Positions 44,794-55,300 of a DNA stretch of 64,000 nucleotides are shown here, in pieces (within the stretch, counting starts at the first letter, position 1; each line of letters begins with the position of its first letter). Where the stretch lies: assembly GCF_040100845.1 (NCBI RefSeq), contig NZ_JAZHSH010000001.1, positions 1,240,001-1,304,000 on the forward strand, written 5' to 3'. The notes beneath the pieces were generated by a model, which ran no database searches, was not told where the DNA came from, and was given only the letters and a program-made list of their open reading frames with translations. This DNA comes from Chengkuizengella sp. SCS-71B (GTDB lineage: Bacteria; Bacillota; Bacilli; Paenibacillales; KCTC-33759). A program made the translations under genes and the position numbers.

Positions 44794-44875
44794 ATCATGA
44801 TTATAGACGTTATTTCTATTTCTAACGTAAGATTTGCTTAAGTTATAGAATAAATAAGTGGAAAGGAAGTAGGGA

Positions 44876-45850
44876 ATGAGTGAAATTCAGTTAGATAGTG
44901 ATCTCCATTATAAGCAAGAATCTGTATTGAAGCAGAGAAAAACAAGTTCAGAACGTTGGAGACGAATCAAAAGAAATAAGCTTCTCTATTTAATGATTTT
45001 ACCAGGTGCTTTATATTTTATTATTTTTAAATATGTACCGATGTATGGCTTGGTCATTGCTTTTCAAGATTACAAACCTTATAAAGGGATATCAGGAAGT
45101 GAATGGGTTGGCTTTGAGCATTTTACGACATTATTTAATGATCCTCAATTTTGGCAAATATTTGCGAATACATTGATTTTATTTGGAATGAATCTTCTTT
45201 TCTTTTTTCCAATTCCTATTATTTTAGCCCTGATGTTAAATGAAGTACGGCACTCTCTTTATAAACGAACGATTCAAACGTTAGTTTATATTCCACATTT
45301 TATGTCTTGGGTTATTATCGTTTCCATTAGTTTTGTTATGTTAACACTCGATGGTGGACTGATTAACGATTTGATCGTATGGATGGGTTTTGAAAAAATA
45401 AATTTCTTATTAAGTCAAGAATGGTTTAGGCCTATGTATGTCCTCCAAGTTATCTGGAGGGAAGCGGGTTGGGGAACGATTATTTATTTAGCTGCAATCG
45501 CTTCAATAGACCCTCAATTATATGAAGCTGCTAGAATGGATGGAGCAAGCAGGTTAAGACAGATTTGGCACATTACTTTGCCATCTATCCGTAATGTAAT
45601 TGTTCTTTTACTTATTTTAAAAATAGGTGACATCCTTGAGCTAGGTTTTGAACATGTGTACCTACTTCTCAATTCAGTAAATCGTGAAGTTGCAGAAATA
45701 TTTGACACCTTTGTATACACAGCCGCATTAAAAAATGGACAGTTTAGTTATGGTACTGCTGTTGGATTTTTTAAATCATTTGTTGGATTGATTATGGTTA
45801 TAGCAGCGAATAAGCTCGCTAAAAAATTTGGGGATGAAGGATTATATTAA
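44876..45850 (+). CDS. ABC importer permease (LplB-like)
   Basis: 324 residues with six membrane segments after a basic N-terminus. The first helix region has LLYLMILPGALYFIIFKYVPMYG, the hallmark of LplB/YteP permeases, and the ATPase-docking EAA loop is YEAARMDGASRLRQIWHITLPSI. It forms the channel for oligogalacturonides or rhamnogalacturonides together with the next gene. No ATPase gene is present in the locus; a shared MsmX-type ATPase elsewhere in the genome is expected. AAAGGAAG precedes the ATG. Confidence 0.92.
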   Translation: MSEIQLDSDLHYKQESVLKQRKTSSERWRRIKRNKLLYLMILPGALYFIIFKYVPMYGLVIAFQDYKPYKGISGSEWVGFEHFTTLFNDPQFWQIFANTLILFGMNLLFFFPIPIILALMLNEVRHSLYKRTIQTLVYIPHFMSWVIIVSISFVMLTLDGGLINDLIVWMGFEKINFLLSQEWFRPMYVLQVIWREAGWGTIIYLAAIASIDPQLYEAARMDGASRLRQIWHITLPSIRNVIVLLLILKIGDILELGFEHVYLLLNSVNREVAEIFDTFVYTAALKNGQFSYGTAVGFFKSFVGLIMVIAANKLAKKFGDEGLY

Positions 45851-45865
45851 TAAGGAGGATTTAAC

Positions 45866-46741
45866 ATGGTAGAGGATAAAAAGCTAGGCAGCAGATTATT
45901 TCACATTACGAACTATACTTTATTAGGCATCATTGGCTTAATTACAATTCTCCCTTTTATTCATATCATAGCGGGTTCCTTTACAACGACTGCAGAACTT
46001 GCACGTAAACCTTTTGTACTTATACCAACAGATTGGAGTTTGGATGCTTATCGTTTCGTGTTTTCTACAGATACGATTTTTAGAGGATTAGCGAATTCGA
46101 TTGGTATTACTTTATTTGGAACTTTGTTCAGTATGTTTATCAGCTGTTTGATGGCTTATGGATTATCAAGAAGAGATTTAGATGGTCGAAATGTAATCAT
46201 GTTTTTTGTTGTTTTTACTATGTTGTTCAGTGGTGGAATGATTCCTACTTTTTTAGTTGTAAAACAACTTGGATTAATAGATTCTTATCTTGCGCTCATT
46301 ATTCCATACACGATTAATGCATTTAATATGATCATTTTAAAAAGTTTTTTCCAAAACTTGCCTGAAGGTCTTGAGGAATCTGCAAAGATTGATGGCTGTA
46401 CTGATTTCGGTATTTTCTTTCGAATCGTTCTTCCTTTGTCTATGCCTGTACTTGCTACCATTTCTTTATTCTATGCGGTTACTTATTGGAATACGTATTT
46501 ACCGGCAATCCTTTATTTAAACGATTCAGATAAATGGCCTGTACAGGTAATACTTAGACAGATTGTCGTTCTTGCAACTGGATTAAACGTTGATGATTCA
46601 GGATTTGAAGATTCAGCACCACCATCTCAGGCTGTAAAAATGGCGGTCATTGTTATTGCTACTCTACCAGTATTGTTGGTTTATCCTTTCTTGCAGAAGC
46701 ATTTTGCTAAGGGAGCATTTGTAGGATCCATTAAAGGTTAG
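45866..46741 (+). CDS. ABC importer permease (LplC/YtcP-like)
   Basis: 291 residues with six membrane segments and the EAA loop LEESAKIDGCTDFGIFFRIVLPLSMP. The N-terminal PFIHIIAGSFTTTAELARKPFVLIP and the C-terminal FAKGAFVGSIKG are typical of YtcP/YesQ-type partners. AAGGAGG precedes the ATG, and only 15 bp separate it from the first permease gene, so the two are cotranscribed. Confidence 0.92.
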   Translation: MVEDKKLGSRLFHITNYTLLGIIGLITILPFIHIIAGSFTTTAELARKPFVLIPTDWSLDAYRFVFSTDTIFRGLANSIGITLFGTLFSMFISCLMAYGLSRRDLDGRNVIMFFVVFTMLFSGGMIPTFLVVKQLGLIDSYLALIIPYTINAFNMIILKSFFQNLPEGLEESAKIDGCTDFGIFFRIVLPLSMPVLATISLFYAVTYWNTYLPAILYLNDSDKWPVQVILRQIVVLATGLNVDDSGFEDSAPPSQAVKMAVIVIATLPVLLVYPFLQKHFAKGAFVGSIKG

Positions 46742-46754
46742 GTGTTGTGTTTAG

Positions 46755-47864
46755 ATGAATAACAATCATATGTTTATAGAATTGTTAAGTGAAGTAGACT
46801 TCTTATTCGAAGATTTTTTTCTCTGGCTTGCTGGACAATACGATGCTGAAAGCGGTGGGTTTTATTATGCAAAAAGTTCTGTATCAGATGTAAGGTTTAA
46901 ACCAGATATAGAATCCACAGCACAAGCACTTAATATATTAATTAGAAATGAATTATTAAAGGATATGCCAGCAGTAATTCAAAATAAAATGATTCATTTT
47001 TTTCAATCTAAACAGATCCAACAAACAGGCTATTTTTATGATGAAAATGAGGATATGAAAAAAGATGAGGTTATGGTTCATAGAGCGATTAGTTATTCGG
47101 CAGGCGCTTTAAGAAAATTAAACAGCAAACCGTTGTATCCACTTCCCTTTCAAGCAAACTCAGCACCTGATTATGTCAAAAGCCCAGAAGCTTATATGGA
47201 GAAATGGGAAAGTATTGATATGAGCAACAGTTGGAGAGGTTGTGACCTTTTAGCAAACTCCTGTTTTTATATGTTAGATATGCCTGAAACAGATAGAGAG
47301 CCATATATTACAAAGGCCACTCAGTATTTAGAGAAAATACAAGATCCTGTTACGGGGTTATGGGGGCAAGGCAGTTTATATGTAAAAATATCTGGAACGT
47401 TTAAACTCCATACCTTTTATAGCAAATTGAATATACAAATGCCAAATACGGATAAGATTTATAAGAGTATTTTACATTGTTTAAGGACAGAGGAAGCGGT
47501 GGATATGTGTTATATTCGTAACCCGATCAACTTGTTGTCTTATATGAATGTACAGATTTCGATTGATGAATTAAGAGATATAATTGAAATTTCAGTACAA
47601 AATATGAAAAGGTTAAAAAGAAAAGATGGAGCGTTTTCTAGGGAGCTTGAACGTTCCCCATCTGCCCCTAATATAGCTCAAATAAAACATGGGAAATATT
47701 ATCCGAATATGCCGCCTCCTGTTCATTTAAGTCAAGGTTTGTTAGAAGGAGATATGAATGCTAGCACTCAAGCAGTTTTGATTAGACTTCAACTTTATCA
47801 GTTATGTCAATTAAAAGCTCCAAGATTAAATGAACAATTTCCTTTTTATTCGTATATATCATGA
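46755..47864 (+). CDS. alpha/alpha-toroid-like protein of unknown function in the pectin locus
   Basis: 369 residues, no signal peptide. Repeated helical units with DPVTGLWG, ESGGFYYAK, TGYFYDE and KDGAFSRE turns suggest an alpha/alpha toroid, as in glycosidases of families 88/105 or terpenoid cyclase-like folds. I recognise no specific family or catalytic residues, although Asp and Trp in MSNSWRGCDLLANSC are candidates. It is the gene right after the permeases (13 bp) and overlaps the transporter gene that follows by four bases, so it is part of the uptake operon. A cytoplasmic oligosaccharide-cleaving enzyme is a reasonable inference, not shown. Confidence 0.6.
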   Translation: MNNNHMFIELLSEVDFLFEDFFLWLAGQYDAESGGFYYAKSSVSDVRFKPDIESTAQALNILIRNELLKDMPAVIQNKMIHFFQSKQIQQTGYFYDENEDMKKDEVMVHRAISYSAGALRKLNSKPLYPLPFQANSAPDYVKSPEAYMEKWESIDMSNSWRGCDLLANSCFYMLDMPETDREPYITKATQYLEKIQDPVTGLWGQGSLYVKISGTFKLHTFYSKLNIQMPNTDKIYKSILHCLRTEEAVDMCYIRNPINLLSYMNVQISIDELRDIIEISVQNMKRLKRKDGAFSRELERSPSAPNIAQIKHGKYYPNMPPPVHLSQGLLEGDMNASTQAVLIRLQLYQLCQLKAPRLNEQFPFYSYIS

Positions 47865-49135
47865 AAAAGGGTGTGCAGTTGCTTAAGAAATTCAGTATTC
47901 CTCATGAGAAGAAATTTTCTAAGGAGGCAGTTTGGACATTAACGAACCATACCGTATATCAATTTGCGAATTCATTATCTATTATTTTTATTAACTTATA
48001 CTTGTGGCGCTTGACGAATAGTCTTTTTATTAATGGTTTATTTAATCTTATAACATTAATTTCAGCACCCATCGGTACAATGATAATGGGTAGATTTGCC
48101 AAACAAAAAGATCGACTTGTTGTGTACCGCTATGGAATACTGCTTACAGCTATTTTTTATTTATGCATTCTATTCACCCAAGAGAAGATGGTAGATTATT
48201 TTTATATTTTTGCTATTTTGAAAGGTATTTCAACTGCTTTTTATTGGCTTGGGTATTTCACCTTAATGTTTGATGTATCCAATAATCAAAATCGCCATCG
48301 ATATTTAGGCTGGAACTTGATATTAACACATATCGCTACCTTAGTTGGTCCAGTGGCAGCTGGTACGATCATTAGTCAATCTGATGCATTATCTGGATAT
48401 CCTATCGTTTTTATGATTGCGTTTTCCTTATTTTTAATTGCTGCGATTGGCAGTTTCAAAATGGAGAAAAGCGAATTTCATCATAAAAAGTACTATATGA
48501 AATATCTCCCGATGATGCTTAGAAAACGCCCATCACTTATAAAAACATTACTCGGATGGTTTATCATTGGTTTTCCTCAAGGTATTTTAATTTATATTCC
48601 ATCGATATTATTGTTTGATGTCATTCAAGATGAAGGAATTATTGGAAGCCTAAATGCGATCTTCCTTGCGTTATCTATTTTATCAAGTTATATGATCACT
48701 AGATTTGCTAAGTTGGAATTTACAAAAATGTATTTATTGATTGCAGGTTTTGGTTTTACATTTGCCTCTATGTTTGTAGTTTGGGAGCTTTCCATTTATA
48801 CACTTATTTTGTTCATGTCCATTCACGCTGTGTTTAAACCTTTACAAGCAAATTCATATGCAGCCCATTATTATCAATGGATTGAGAAGTTGCCTTTAAA
48901 GCAACATTTCAGAGTTGAGTCTATCGTAATTCGAGAGACTATTATTAATACGGGGAGAGCATTAGGGGTTTTTATTATTATGATGTTATCTCAGGAATTA
49001 AATTCGGTTTCGCTCCCTTGGATACTTTGTTTTGTATTGATGTTTCAGTTGATCATTCCAAGCTTAGTGGATGGACCCTATTTTAAAAAAGGAGTGGATT
49101 TTCATGCTAAAGACAGGCGTTTGGGAGGAAGTTGA
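47861..49135 (+). CDS. MFS transporter in the pectin operon
   Basis: 424 residues with about twelve hydrophobic segments. It starts within the stop of the previous gene (ATGA overlap). Features of the major facilitator fold are TMIMGRFAKQKDRLVVYRYG (A-motif-like loop) and a long middle loop (KMEKSEFHHKKYYMKYLPMMLRKRPS). It might import monomeric uronates or export by-products; the operon already has an ABC importer, so its substrate is an open point. The last 32 bases overlap the kdgF gene. Confidence 0.82.
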   Translation: MKKGVQLLKKFSIPHEKKFSKEAVWTLTNHTVYQFANSLSIIFINLYLWRLTNSLFINGLFNLITLISAPIGTMIMGRFAKQKDRLVVYRYGILLTAIFYLCILFTQEKMVDYFYIFAILKGISTAFYWLGYFTLMFDVSNNQNRHRYLGWNLILTHIATLVGPVAAGTIISQSDALSGYPIVFMIAFSLFLIAAIGSFKMEKSEFHHKKYYMKYLPMMLRKRPSLIKTLLGWFIIGFPQGILIYIPSILLFDVIQDEGIIGSLNAIFLALSILSSYMITRFAKLEFTKMYLLIAGFGFTFASMFVVWELSIYTLILFMSIHAVFKPLQANSYAAHYYQWIEKLPLKQHFRVESIVIRETIINTGRALGVFIIMMLSQELNSVSLPWILCFVLMFQLIIPSLVDGPYFKKGVDFHAKDRRLGGS

Positions 49136-49430
49136 TGAGGGGGTTTCGAGAAAAATACATCCTCCAGGAAAACACATCATGATGATGGAAGTTCGTTTTC
49201 AAAAAGGAGCTGTAGGAGCCCTGCACAGTCATCCACATGAACAATACACGTATTGTTTAAAAGGGAAGATGGAGTTTACGATTGATGGTGAAAAAAAAGT
49301 ACTGCAACAAGGGGATACTCTTCATATACCTTCAAATGCTTTACACGGTGTCATTGCACTTGAATCAAGTATTTTATTAGATACCTTTTATCCATTAAGA
49401 GAGGATCTATTAGAGCTAGAAAATGATTAA
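49104..49430 (+). CDS. kdgF: cupin protein KdgF (unsaturated uronate ring opening)
   Basis: 108 residues, a single cupin. The metal-binding histidines and glutamate are in ALHSHPHEQYTYCLKGKMEF and the second motif is HIPSNALHGV. KdgF proteins help convert 4,5-unsaturated galacturonate to the linear keto form used by KduI. AAGGAGTGG sits just before ATG 49104; the frame is open to 49071 but that start lacks a ribosome site. It overlaps the transporter gene by 32 bp and precedes the polygalacturonase gene. Confidence 0.85.
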   Translation: MLKTGVWEEVDEGVSRKIHPPGKHIMMMEVRFQKGAVGALHSHPHEQYTYCLKGKMEFTIDGEKKVLQQGDTLHIPSNALHGVIALESSILLDTFYPLREDLLELEND

Positions 49431-49442
49431 AAAGGAGGCAGG

Positions 49443-50990
49443 ATGATGTCATTTTTTAATATTATAGATTATGGAGCCAAAGGGGACCGTGCTTCGGATA
49501 ATACTGAAGCAATTGCTGCAGCCCTTGAAGATTGTTCTTCTATGGGAGGCGGCACGGTTTATATCCCCGCGGGTACTTTTTTAACAGGTCCAATTACACT
49601 TCGCAGTCATATTACGTTGTTTATAGAAGCTGGTGCTAAACTACTTTTCAAAGATGATTTTAATCAATATCCTCCTGTAAAAACTAGGTGGTCTGGTTAT
49701 GAGTGTTATGGTTACCACCCTTTAATATATGGTTATGGTTTGACAAATGTAACCATCAAAGGCGGTGGAATTATTGATGGACAAGGAGAAGCTTGGTGGA
49801 AGGTGAATCGAAAACTGCGTAAAAAAGAAAAATACGTATCAGAACGAACGAAAGAAATTGCCGAGTTAAATCGAAGTTTAACAGATTCTGTACATAACAA
49901 TATCGTGGAATGGGAATCTCAGTTTTTCAGACCTCCTTTGCTGCAATTGATGCATTGTGAACAAGTGACATTGGAAGGTGTAACATTACAGAATTCTCCG
50001 TTTTGGAATACTCATTTGGTGTATTGTGACAATGTTAATGTACATGGTGTTAATTTCAAAAACCCTTCAAATACTCCTAATGGGGATGGTTTTGATATCG
50101 ATTCATGTTCAAATGTAAGAGTATCAGATTGTCATTTTGATGTAGGTGACGATTGCCTTTGTTTAAAATCAGGAATTAATGAAGACGGAAGAAGGGTAGG
50201 GAGGCCTACAGAGAACATTACCATTACTAACTGTACAATGCTGCATGGTCACGGTGGAGTTGTATTTGGTAGTGAAAACTCAGGAGGAATTCAAAACGTT
50301 ACTGTTTCAAATTGTGTCTTCATTGGCACAGATCGTGGCATCCGTATAAAAACGAATCGTGCGCGAGGCAGTTATATACAGAATATATTAGTGAACAACA
50401 TTTATATGGAGGATGTATTTTGCCCATTTGCGATTAATTCCTTTTACAGGCATGGGGTGGATGATAGAGATCCAAATATGAACAACCCCAATGCTATTGA
50501 AGTTACTGAAAAAACCCCTCGAATAAAACATATCCAAGTAAAAAATGTAACTGCAAAAAAATGTCGCGCTGCAGCTGGCTTTATTTACGGTTTACCAGAA
50601 ATGCCAGTTGAGGAAGTTACACTATCTCATGTAAATATTGAAATGACTAAAGATCCTAATGAAGTTGGAGGTGAACCTGACATGGTGAAAGAGAAAAAAG
50701 TCATGGCAGGTGCGGGGATTTATGGAAAACATATTCAGGATTTAGTGTTGGATCATGTTCGGGTTGAAACTAGACAGGGAGAAGCGTTAGTACTTGAACA
50801 GAGTTCACAGATCGAGCTAAATCATTTTTCTATGAAAAATAAACATGACCAAACTTCTGTTGTTAGCTTAAATCATGTTCACGATATATATATTGATGGG
50901 AAGGATGCACTTTGTGCAGAGAAAGCAGATTATCTACAATATGATGCGAATACTTGTAAGCAACTTATATATTGTGGTGAAAAGTTATAA
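49443..50990 (+). CDS. GH28 polygalacturonase, cytoplasmic
   Basis: 515 residues of right-handed beta-helix pectinase. The four GH28 signatures are present: NTPNGDGFDID (Asn210 to Asp220), GDDC (Asp236, Asp237), GHGG (His270) and RIK (Arg301 to Lys303). There is no signal peptide, so it acts inside the cell on imported oligomers, probably as an exo-type galacturonosidase. A 44-residue charged insert (near 115-160, RKLRKKEKYVSERTKEIAEL) occurs early in the fold. Tandem ATG codons follow AAGGAGG. It is the last gene of the plus-strand operon and is convergent with kdgR, 17 bp away. Confidence 0.93.
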   Translation: MMSFFNIIDYGAKGDRASDNTEAIAAALEDCSSMGGGTVYIPAGTFLTGPITLRSHITLFIEAGAKLLFKDDFNQYPPVKTRWSGYECYGYHPLIYGYGLTNVTIKGGGIIDGQGEAWWKVNRKLRKKEKYVSERTKEIAELNRSLTDSVHNNIVEWESQFFRPPLLQLMHCEQVTLEGVTLQNSPFWNTHLVYCDNVNVHGVNFKNPSNTPNGDGFDIDSCSNVRVSDCHFDVGDDCLCLKSGINEDGRRVGRPTENITITNCTMLHGHGGVVFGSENSGGIQNVTVSNCVFIGTDRGIRIKTNRARGSYIQNILVNNIYMEDVFCPFAINSFYRHGVDDRDPNMNNPNAIEVTEKTPRIKHIQVKNVTAKKCRAAAGFIYGLPEMPVEEVTLSHVNIEMTKDPNEVGGEPDMVKEKKVMAGAGIYGKHIQDLVLDHVRVETRQGEALVLEQSSQIELNHFSMKNKHDQTSVVSLNHVHDIYIDGKDALCAEKADYLQYDANTCKQLIYCGEKL

Positions 50991-51007
50991 GATTACAATA
51001 TATAGGA

Positions 51008-51997
51008 CTATCTTTTATTAGAAGTTGAAGACCGAATGATAAGTTCAGGATCTAAGGAAATAACATTTGGTATTTCCTTTTTTTCTGAAAGTAGTAATAG
51101 TTGTTTAGTGATATAATCTGCAATTGTCATTAATGGGACTCCTACAGCCGTGACTGGAATATTAAGCTCAGCCATTTGTGGTATATGGTCATAACTAATG
51201 ATTGAAAGTTCATCTGGTATATTTATATTGAGTTCGTTCACGGCTCTTAAGAGTCCCCGTGTGATATCATAACTTCCGCAAATGACCGCTGTTGGGCGCT
51301 CAGACTCATTTAATAAAGCTTTTTTTGCAGAAGAATATCCGCTATATAAATCCATATTGTTTGTTCTTATTAACATATGATCTTTAACTGTTATTCCAAA
51401 ACTGTTCATTGTTTTGATAAAACCTTCAACCTTCTGTTCCTGTAAAGGATCTTTTGTTGAAACATCTCCAATATAAGTAATGTGCTCATGTCCTAAGTGA
51501 ATGAGGTGCTCAACTGCAAGTGATATGGCTTTTCCACGGTTTGCATCAACGGTTGGATAAATTTGATGATCTGAAATACCGTAATATAATAGTGGAACAT
51601 TTGAAATTGGTGCTGTGTTTATAAAAGTACCTTCTAAATCATCAAAAACGAGAATGGCATCAACTTGAATGCGATTAAACGCTTCAATCGCAGATTCAAC
51701 TTTGTTAATGGACAGTAAGGTTGTATAGGAATATTTTTCAAGTCTTATATTGATTTGAGTAATTAAAGCAGAAAGAGTAACTCTTTCTACTGAAGGCCAA
51801 ACGACCCCAATGGTCCACATTTTTTTAGAGACTAAACTTCTAGCTAAGTTATTAGGTTGATAACCCATTTCTTTTGCAACATTTAAAATTTTCTTTTTCG
51901 TTTTTTCTGTAACTAACGGGCTGTTTCTCAGCGCTTTTGATACTGTTGAAAAACTAACCCCTGCTTGCTTAGCAACATCTTTTATCGTAACTGACAT
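51008..51997 (-). CDS. kdgR: LacI-family repressor KdgR
   Basis: 329 residues. The N-terminal helix-turn-helix and hinge (VTIKDVAKQAGVSFSTVSKAL, then YQPNNLARSL) are followed by a periplasmic-binding-type effector domain (GHEHITYIGDVSTKDPLQEQKVEGF). Position in the middle of the pectin genes makes it the KdgR-type regulator, expected to be released from DNA by 2-keto-3-deoxygluconate or a relative. It is likely to bind the palindrome ACAACGTTGT found four times in the locus, including one copy between this gene and the divergent pectate lyase gene. TAAGGAG precedes the ATG. Confidence 0.88.
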   Translation of the reverse strand: MSVTIKDVAKQAGVSFSTVSKALRNSPLVTEKTKKKILNVAKEMGYQPNNLARSLVSKKMWTIGVVWPSVERVTLSALITQINIRLEKYSYTTLLSINKVESAIEAFNRIQVDAILVFDDLEGTFINTAPISNVPLLYYGISDHQIYPTVDANRGKAISLAVEHLIHLGHEHITYIGDVSTKDPLQEQKVEGFIKTMNSFGITVKDHMLIRTNNMDLYSGYSSAKKALLNESERPTAVICGSYDITRGLLRAVNELNINIPDELSIISYDHIPQMAELNIPVTAVGVPLMTIADYITKQLLLLSEKKEIPNVISLDPELIIRSSTSNKR

Positions 51998-52350
51998 ATT
52001 TAAATCTCCTTATATAGAGCATGTTCAAGAAGTTCTCAAACCCAAATTTTTGAACAAGCATTTCATTTTTGTGAAATATTGAACTAATGAAAAATATGAT
52101 ACAGAAATTATTATATAAAATAATGTAAGAAATTAAAATAACAACGTTGTAATCTAATGCTAAAAATCTAAAATTGTAAAATAATCTTTAGTTAAGATGG
52201 CTTATGAGGAGTAATAATCCTTATGTTTGACATAGTTCTAAGCAAATGATTGTAGGCGTTATATGCTTTCTATGAGTATAATCAATTTCTAAACCTATTA
52301 GAGGTTGTTCAAAAATCCACTTTTGTTAAATAAGGAGGAATCAACGAGTC
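51998..52350. other. kdgR-pectate lyase divergent control region
   Basis: 353 bp without a gene. Besides operator 3 it holds a 12-bp perfect inverted repeat, ATTTTTGAACAA (52045-52056) and TTGTTCAAAAAT (52307-52318), 250 bp apart and enclosing the operator. Such ends resemble those of small mobile elements, but no target duplication was found. Confidence 0.4.
52137..52154. promoter_or_regulatory. KdgR-type operator 3 (imperfect)
   Basis: AATAACAACGTTGTAATC matches the 18-bp palindrome at 16 of 18 positions and lies between kdgR and the pectate lyase gene, so it could control both, including autoregulation. Confidence 0.65.
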
Positions 52351-55300
52351 ATGATGAAAAAAATCTGTACAATTGTTTTAGTTCATTTTATGGCAGCATT
52401 TACGGTGTTAACGGCTATTTCTACTCCAATTAGTTTAGTTAATGCGGAAGAGGGTACTGAAGAGATTGTTGTTGTAAATGCTAACTTTAATGAAGATATG
52501 GTTGGCGGTGCTCCATCAGGTTTTGATGTCTCAGAAGGAGGGGGTACAGTTACTGTTGTTGAAACAGATGCATCTAATCGTAGTGTATTTCTAGATGACA
52601 CTAGTGATTCAACCAATGTATCACTAAGTACAAACTTTGAAGCATTGGGGGATCAGGTAACTGTAGACATGAAATTCATGCAGCCAGCATATACGAGTTC
52701 CACTAAGGTTGCTAGATTAAAAGGTAAAGGTCAAGCTGCTGTCATTATTGAAACGAAAAAGGTGAATGATGTAAATAGCATTACTTATCGCCATTCAGGT
52801 GATACATACGAACCATTGATTTCGGTGGAAAATGGTGTTTGGTACGATATTCAAATCGTATCAGATCTAACTGAACAGGCAGCAGATGTATACATCAATG
52901 GTGAACTTAAAATTGAAAATGCACCATTTTATAAAACTGCAGAACAAATTGATTTTTTTGAAAGTTTTACACCTAATAGCAGTACAAAAGGACATCAAGT
53001 AGATGATATTGTAATTAAAGGTTTTCCTGCAGGTTCAGATAATGGAGGTGGGAATAATGGAGGAAATCCACCTTCAGATGAGGGGATATATGAGGCTGAA
53101 CATGCAATAGGTTCAGGTACAATCGTAGATAACAAACATCCTGGTTACACAGGTGAGGGATTCGTTGATTTTAATCCAAATCAACCTGGAGGATATTTAG
53201 AATGGACAGTTGAAGTTGCTGCAACAGATGAATATAATCTAGGTTTCAGATATTCACATGGTAAAGATGATAACAGACCAGCAGAAATTCAAGTGAATGG
53301 TGAAGTTGTTGAAACTGCCCTTGGGTTTCCTTCAACAGGTGATTTTACAAATTATAAATATGTTGGTGTTAATGTAGAATTGGATGCAGGGCAGCATGTT
53401 ATTCGCTTGACAGGAACAGGTCCTGACGGTGGGGCAAATATCGATCATTTACGTGTTATTGATGCTGATTTAGTGGATGAAGAAGAACCAGATATTGTAA
53501 CCGAAGAAGTTGGACTATCTGAACTATTGGACGAAGTAATGATAACAAAATTGATAGAAGAGAAGGTCCTATTACAAGGAGAAAGAGATTTAACACAGAA
53601 TATTACAAGAGTAGAGTTTATGGCACTAATTAATAATTTGTTCGGTTTTTCTTCTGAGGAAACCTATAAAGGAATTGAAGTAAAAGAACAAGTTTGGGAA
53701 GTTTCCACTGAAGAATGGGCAGCTTATGTATTAGAAACAGCACAGGATGCCGGTTATATTAATAGTTATAAAGACGGAGAGATCAAACCAGATCAGTCTA
53801 TCACTAGAAAAGAATTAGCAGCGATCATTAATCATTTGCTAGAATTAAACGAAAATTCACAATCAGATCAAAGTGATGCCTCTATCGGTATTCTCATTTC
53901 AGAAGGGATCATGGTACCTCAATCAGGTGGAGCGTTTGGAGCGAATAAACCATTATCCTATCAAGAAGCGTTAGAAATTATAAGTAGAGTTGCTGAGAGA
54001 TTGATTGAACCTTATGAAGAGACAATTGTTGTGAACGCAGATTTTAATGCAGACGTATTGGGAAGTGCTCCTGCTGGTTTTGAGGTTGATACAGCAGGTG
54101 GTACAGTGACAGTAGTGGAAACGGATGCAATGAATTATAGTGTGTTTTTAGATGATACGAGTGATTCAACCAATGTAGATTTAAGAACTAATTTTGAAGC
54201 GTTAGGACATAAGGTTACCTTAGACATGAAATTTATGCAGCCATCCTATACGAGTTCTACGAAAGTTGTTAGATTAAAGGGTGATGGAGATGTTGCTGTT
54301 GTACTAGAAACGAAAAAGGTAAACGATGTGAATAGTATTTCATATCGTCATTCAGATGATTCACATGAACCTTTAATAGCAGCTGAAAGTGGTGTTTGGT
54401 ACGATATTCAAGTGGTTGCAAATATAGGGACTCAAACAGCAGATGTATTCATCAATGGTGAATTGAAAATTGAAAATGCTCCATTTTATAAATCAGCTGA
54501 GCAAATTGACTACTTTGAAAGCTATTCGCCAAATAGCAGCACAAAAGGTCATGTTGTAGATGACATTGTCATAAAAGGAACATTAGTATCTGAACTGCAA
54601 GAACCTGATTATGTGCATATTGCCAGAGCAGAAGCGATTTCAGATGAATTAGTATTAGTAGCTTTGAATGGAACTTTTGAGAACTTTGATGTACAGGATA
54701 TTAAACTTAGTACTTCTACGGCTAGTTGGAGCAGTCTTTATAATGTGTTAGATCATAACTTAGCTGTTGATAAAGCAGCTGTTACGGAAGATCGATTTGG
54801 CAACACTCTTCTTGTCCTTCATACGTTAGATAAATTAGGTGAGGGAGCCACTTATTTTGAAGAAGAAAACCGAAGTTACACAGGGGATCTGGATGCAGCA
54901 AAATTACAAGCAGATCATTTAATAACGTGGCAGATGGATCATGGCGGTTGGACAAAAAGCATGGAGGATAAATATATTCGACCATGGGACGGTGTAGAAA
55001 AACGTTCTACACAATTGGGTCCAGATGGTGAAACGGAATTAGGGAGTATAGATAATGATGCTACGGTGAAACAAATCCGATTCATTTCTGAAGTGTTTAG
55101 AGAAACGAATGCAGATCAATATAAACAAAGTGTATTAAAGGGAATAGATTTCTTGTTGACGATGCAGTATGAAACAGGAGGTTTCCCTCAGGTTTACCCT
55201 AAACGTGGAAATGATGGGGAAGCGATTCAATACTCTAATGATGTAACCTTTAATGATGATGCGATGGTGAATGTATTGGAGTTATTTGATGATATTCTGA

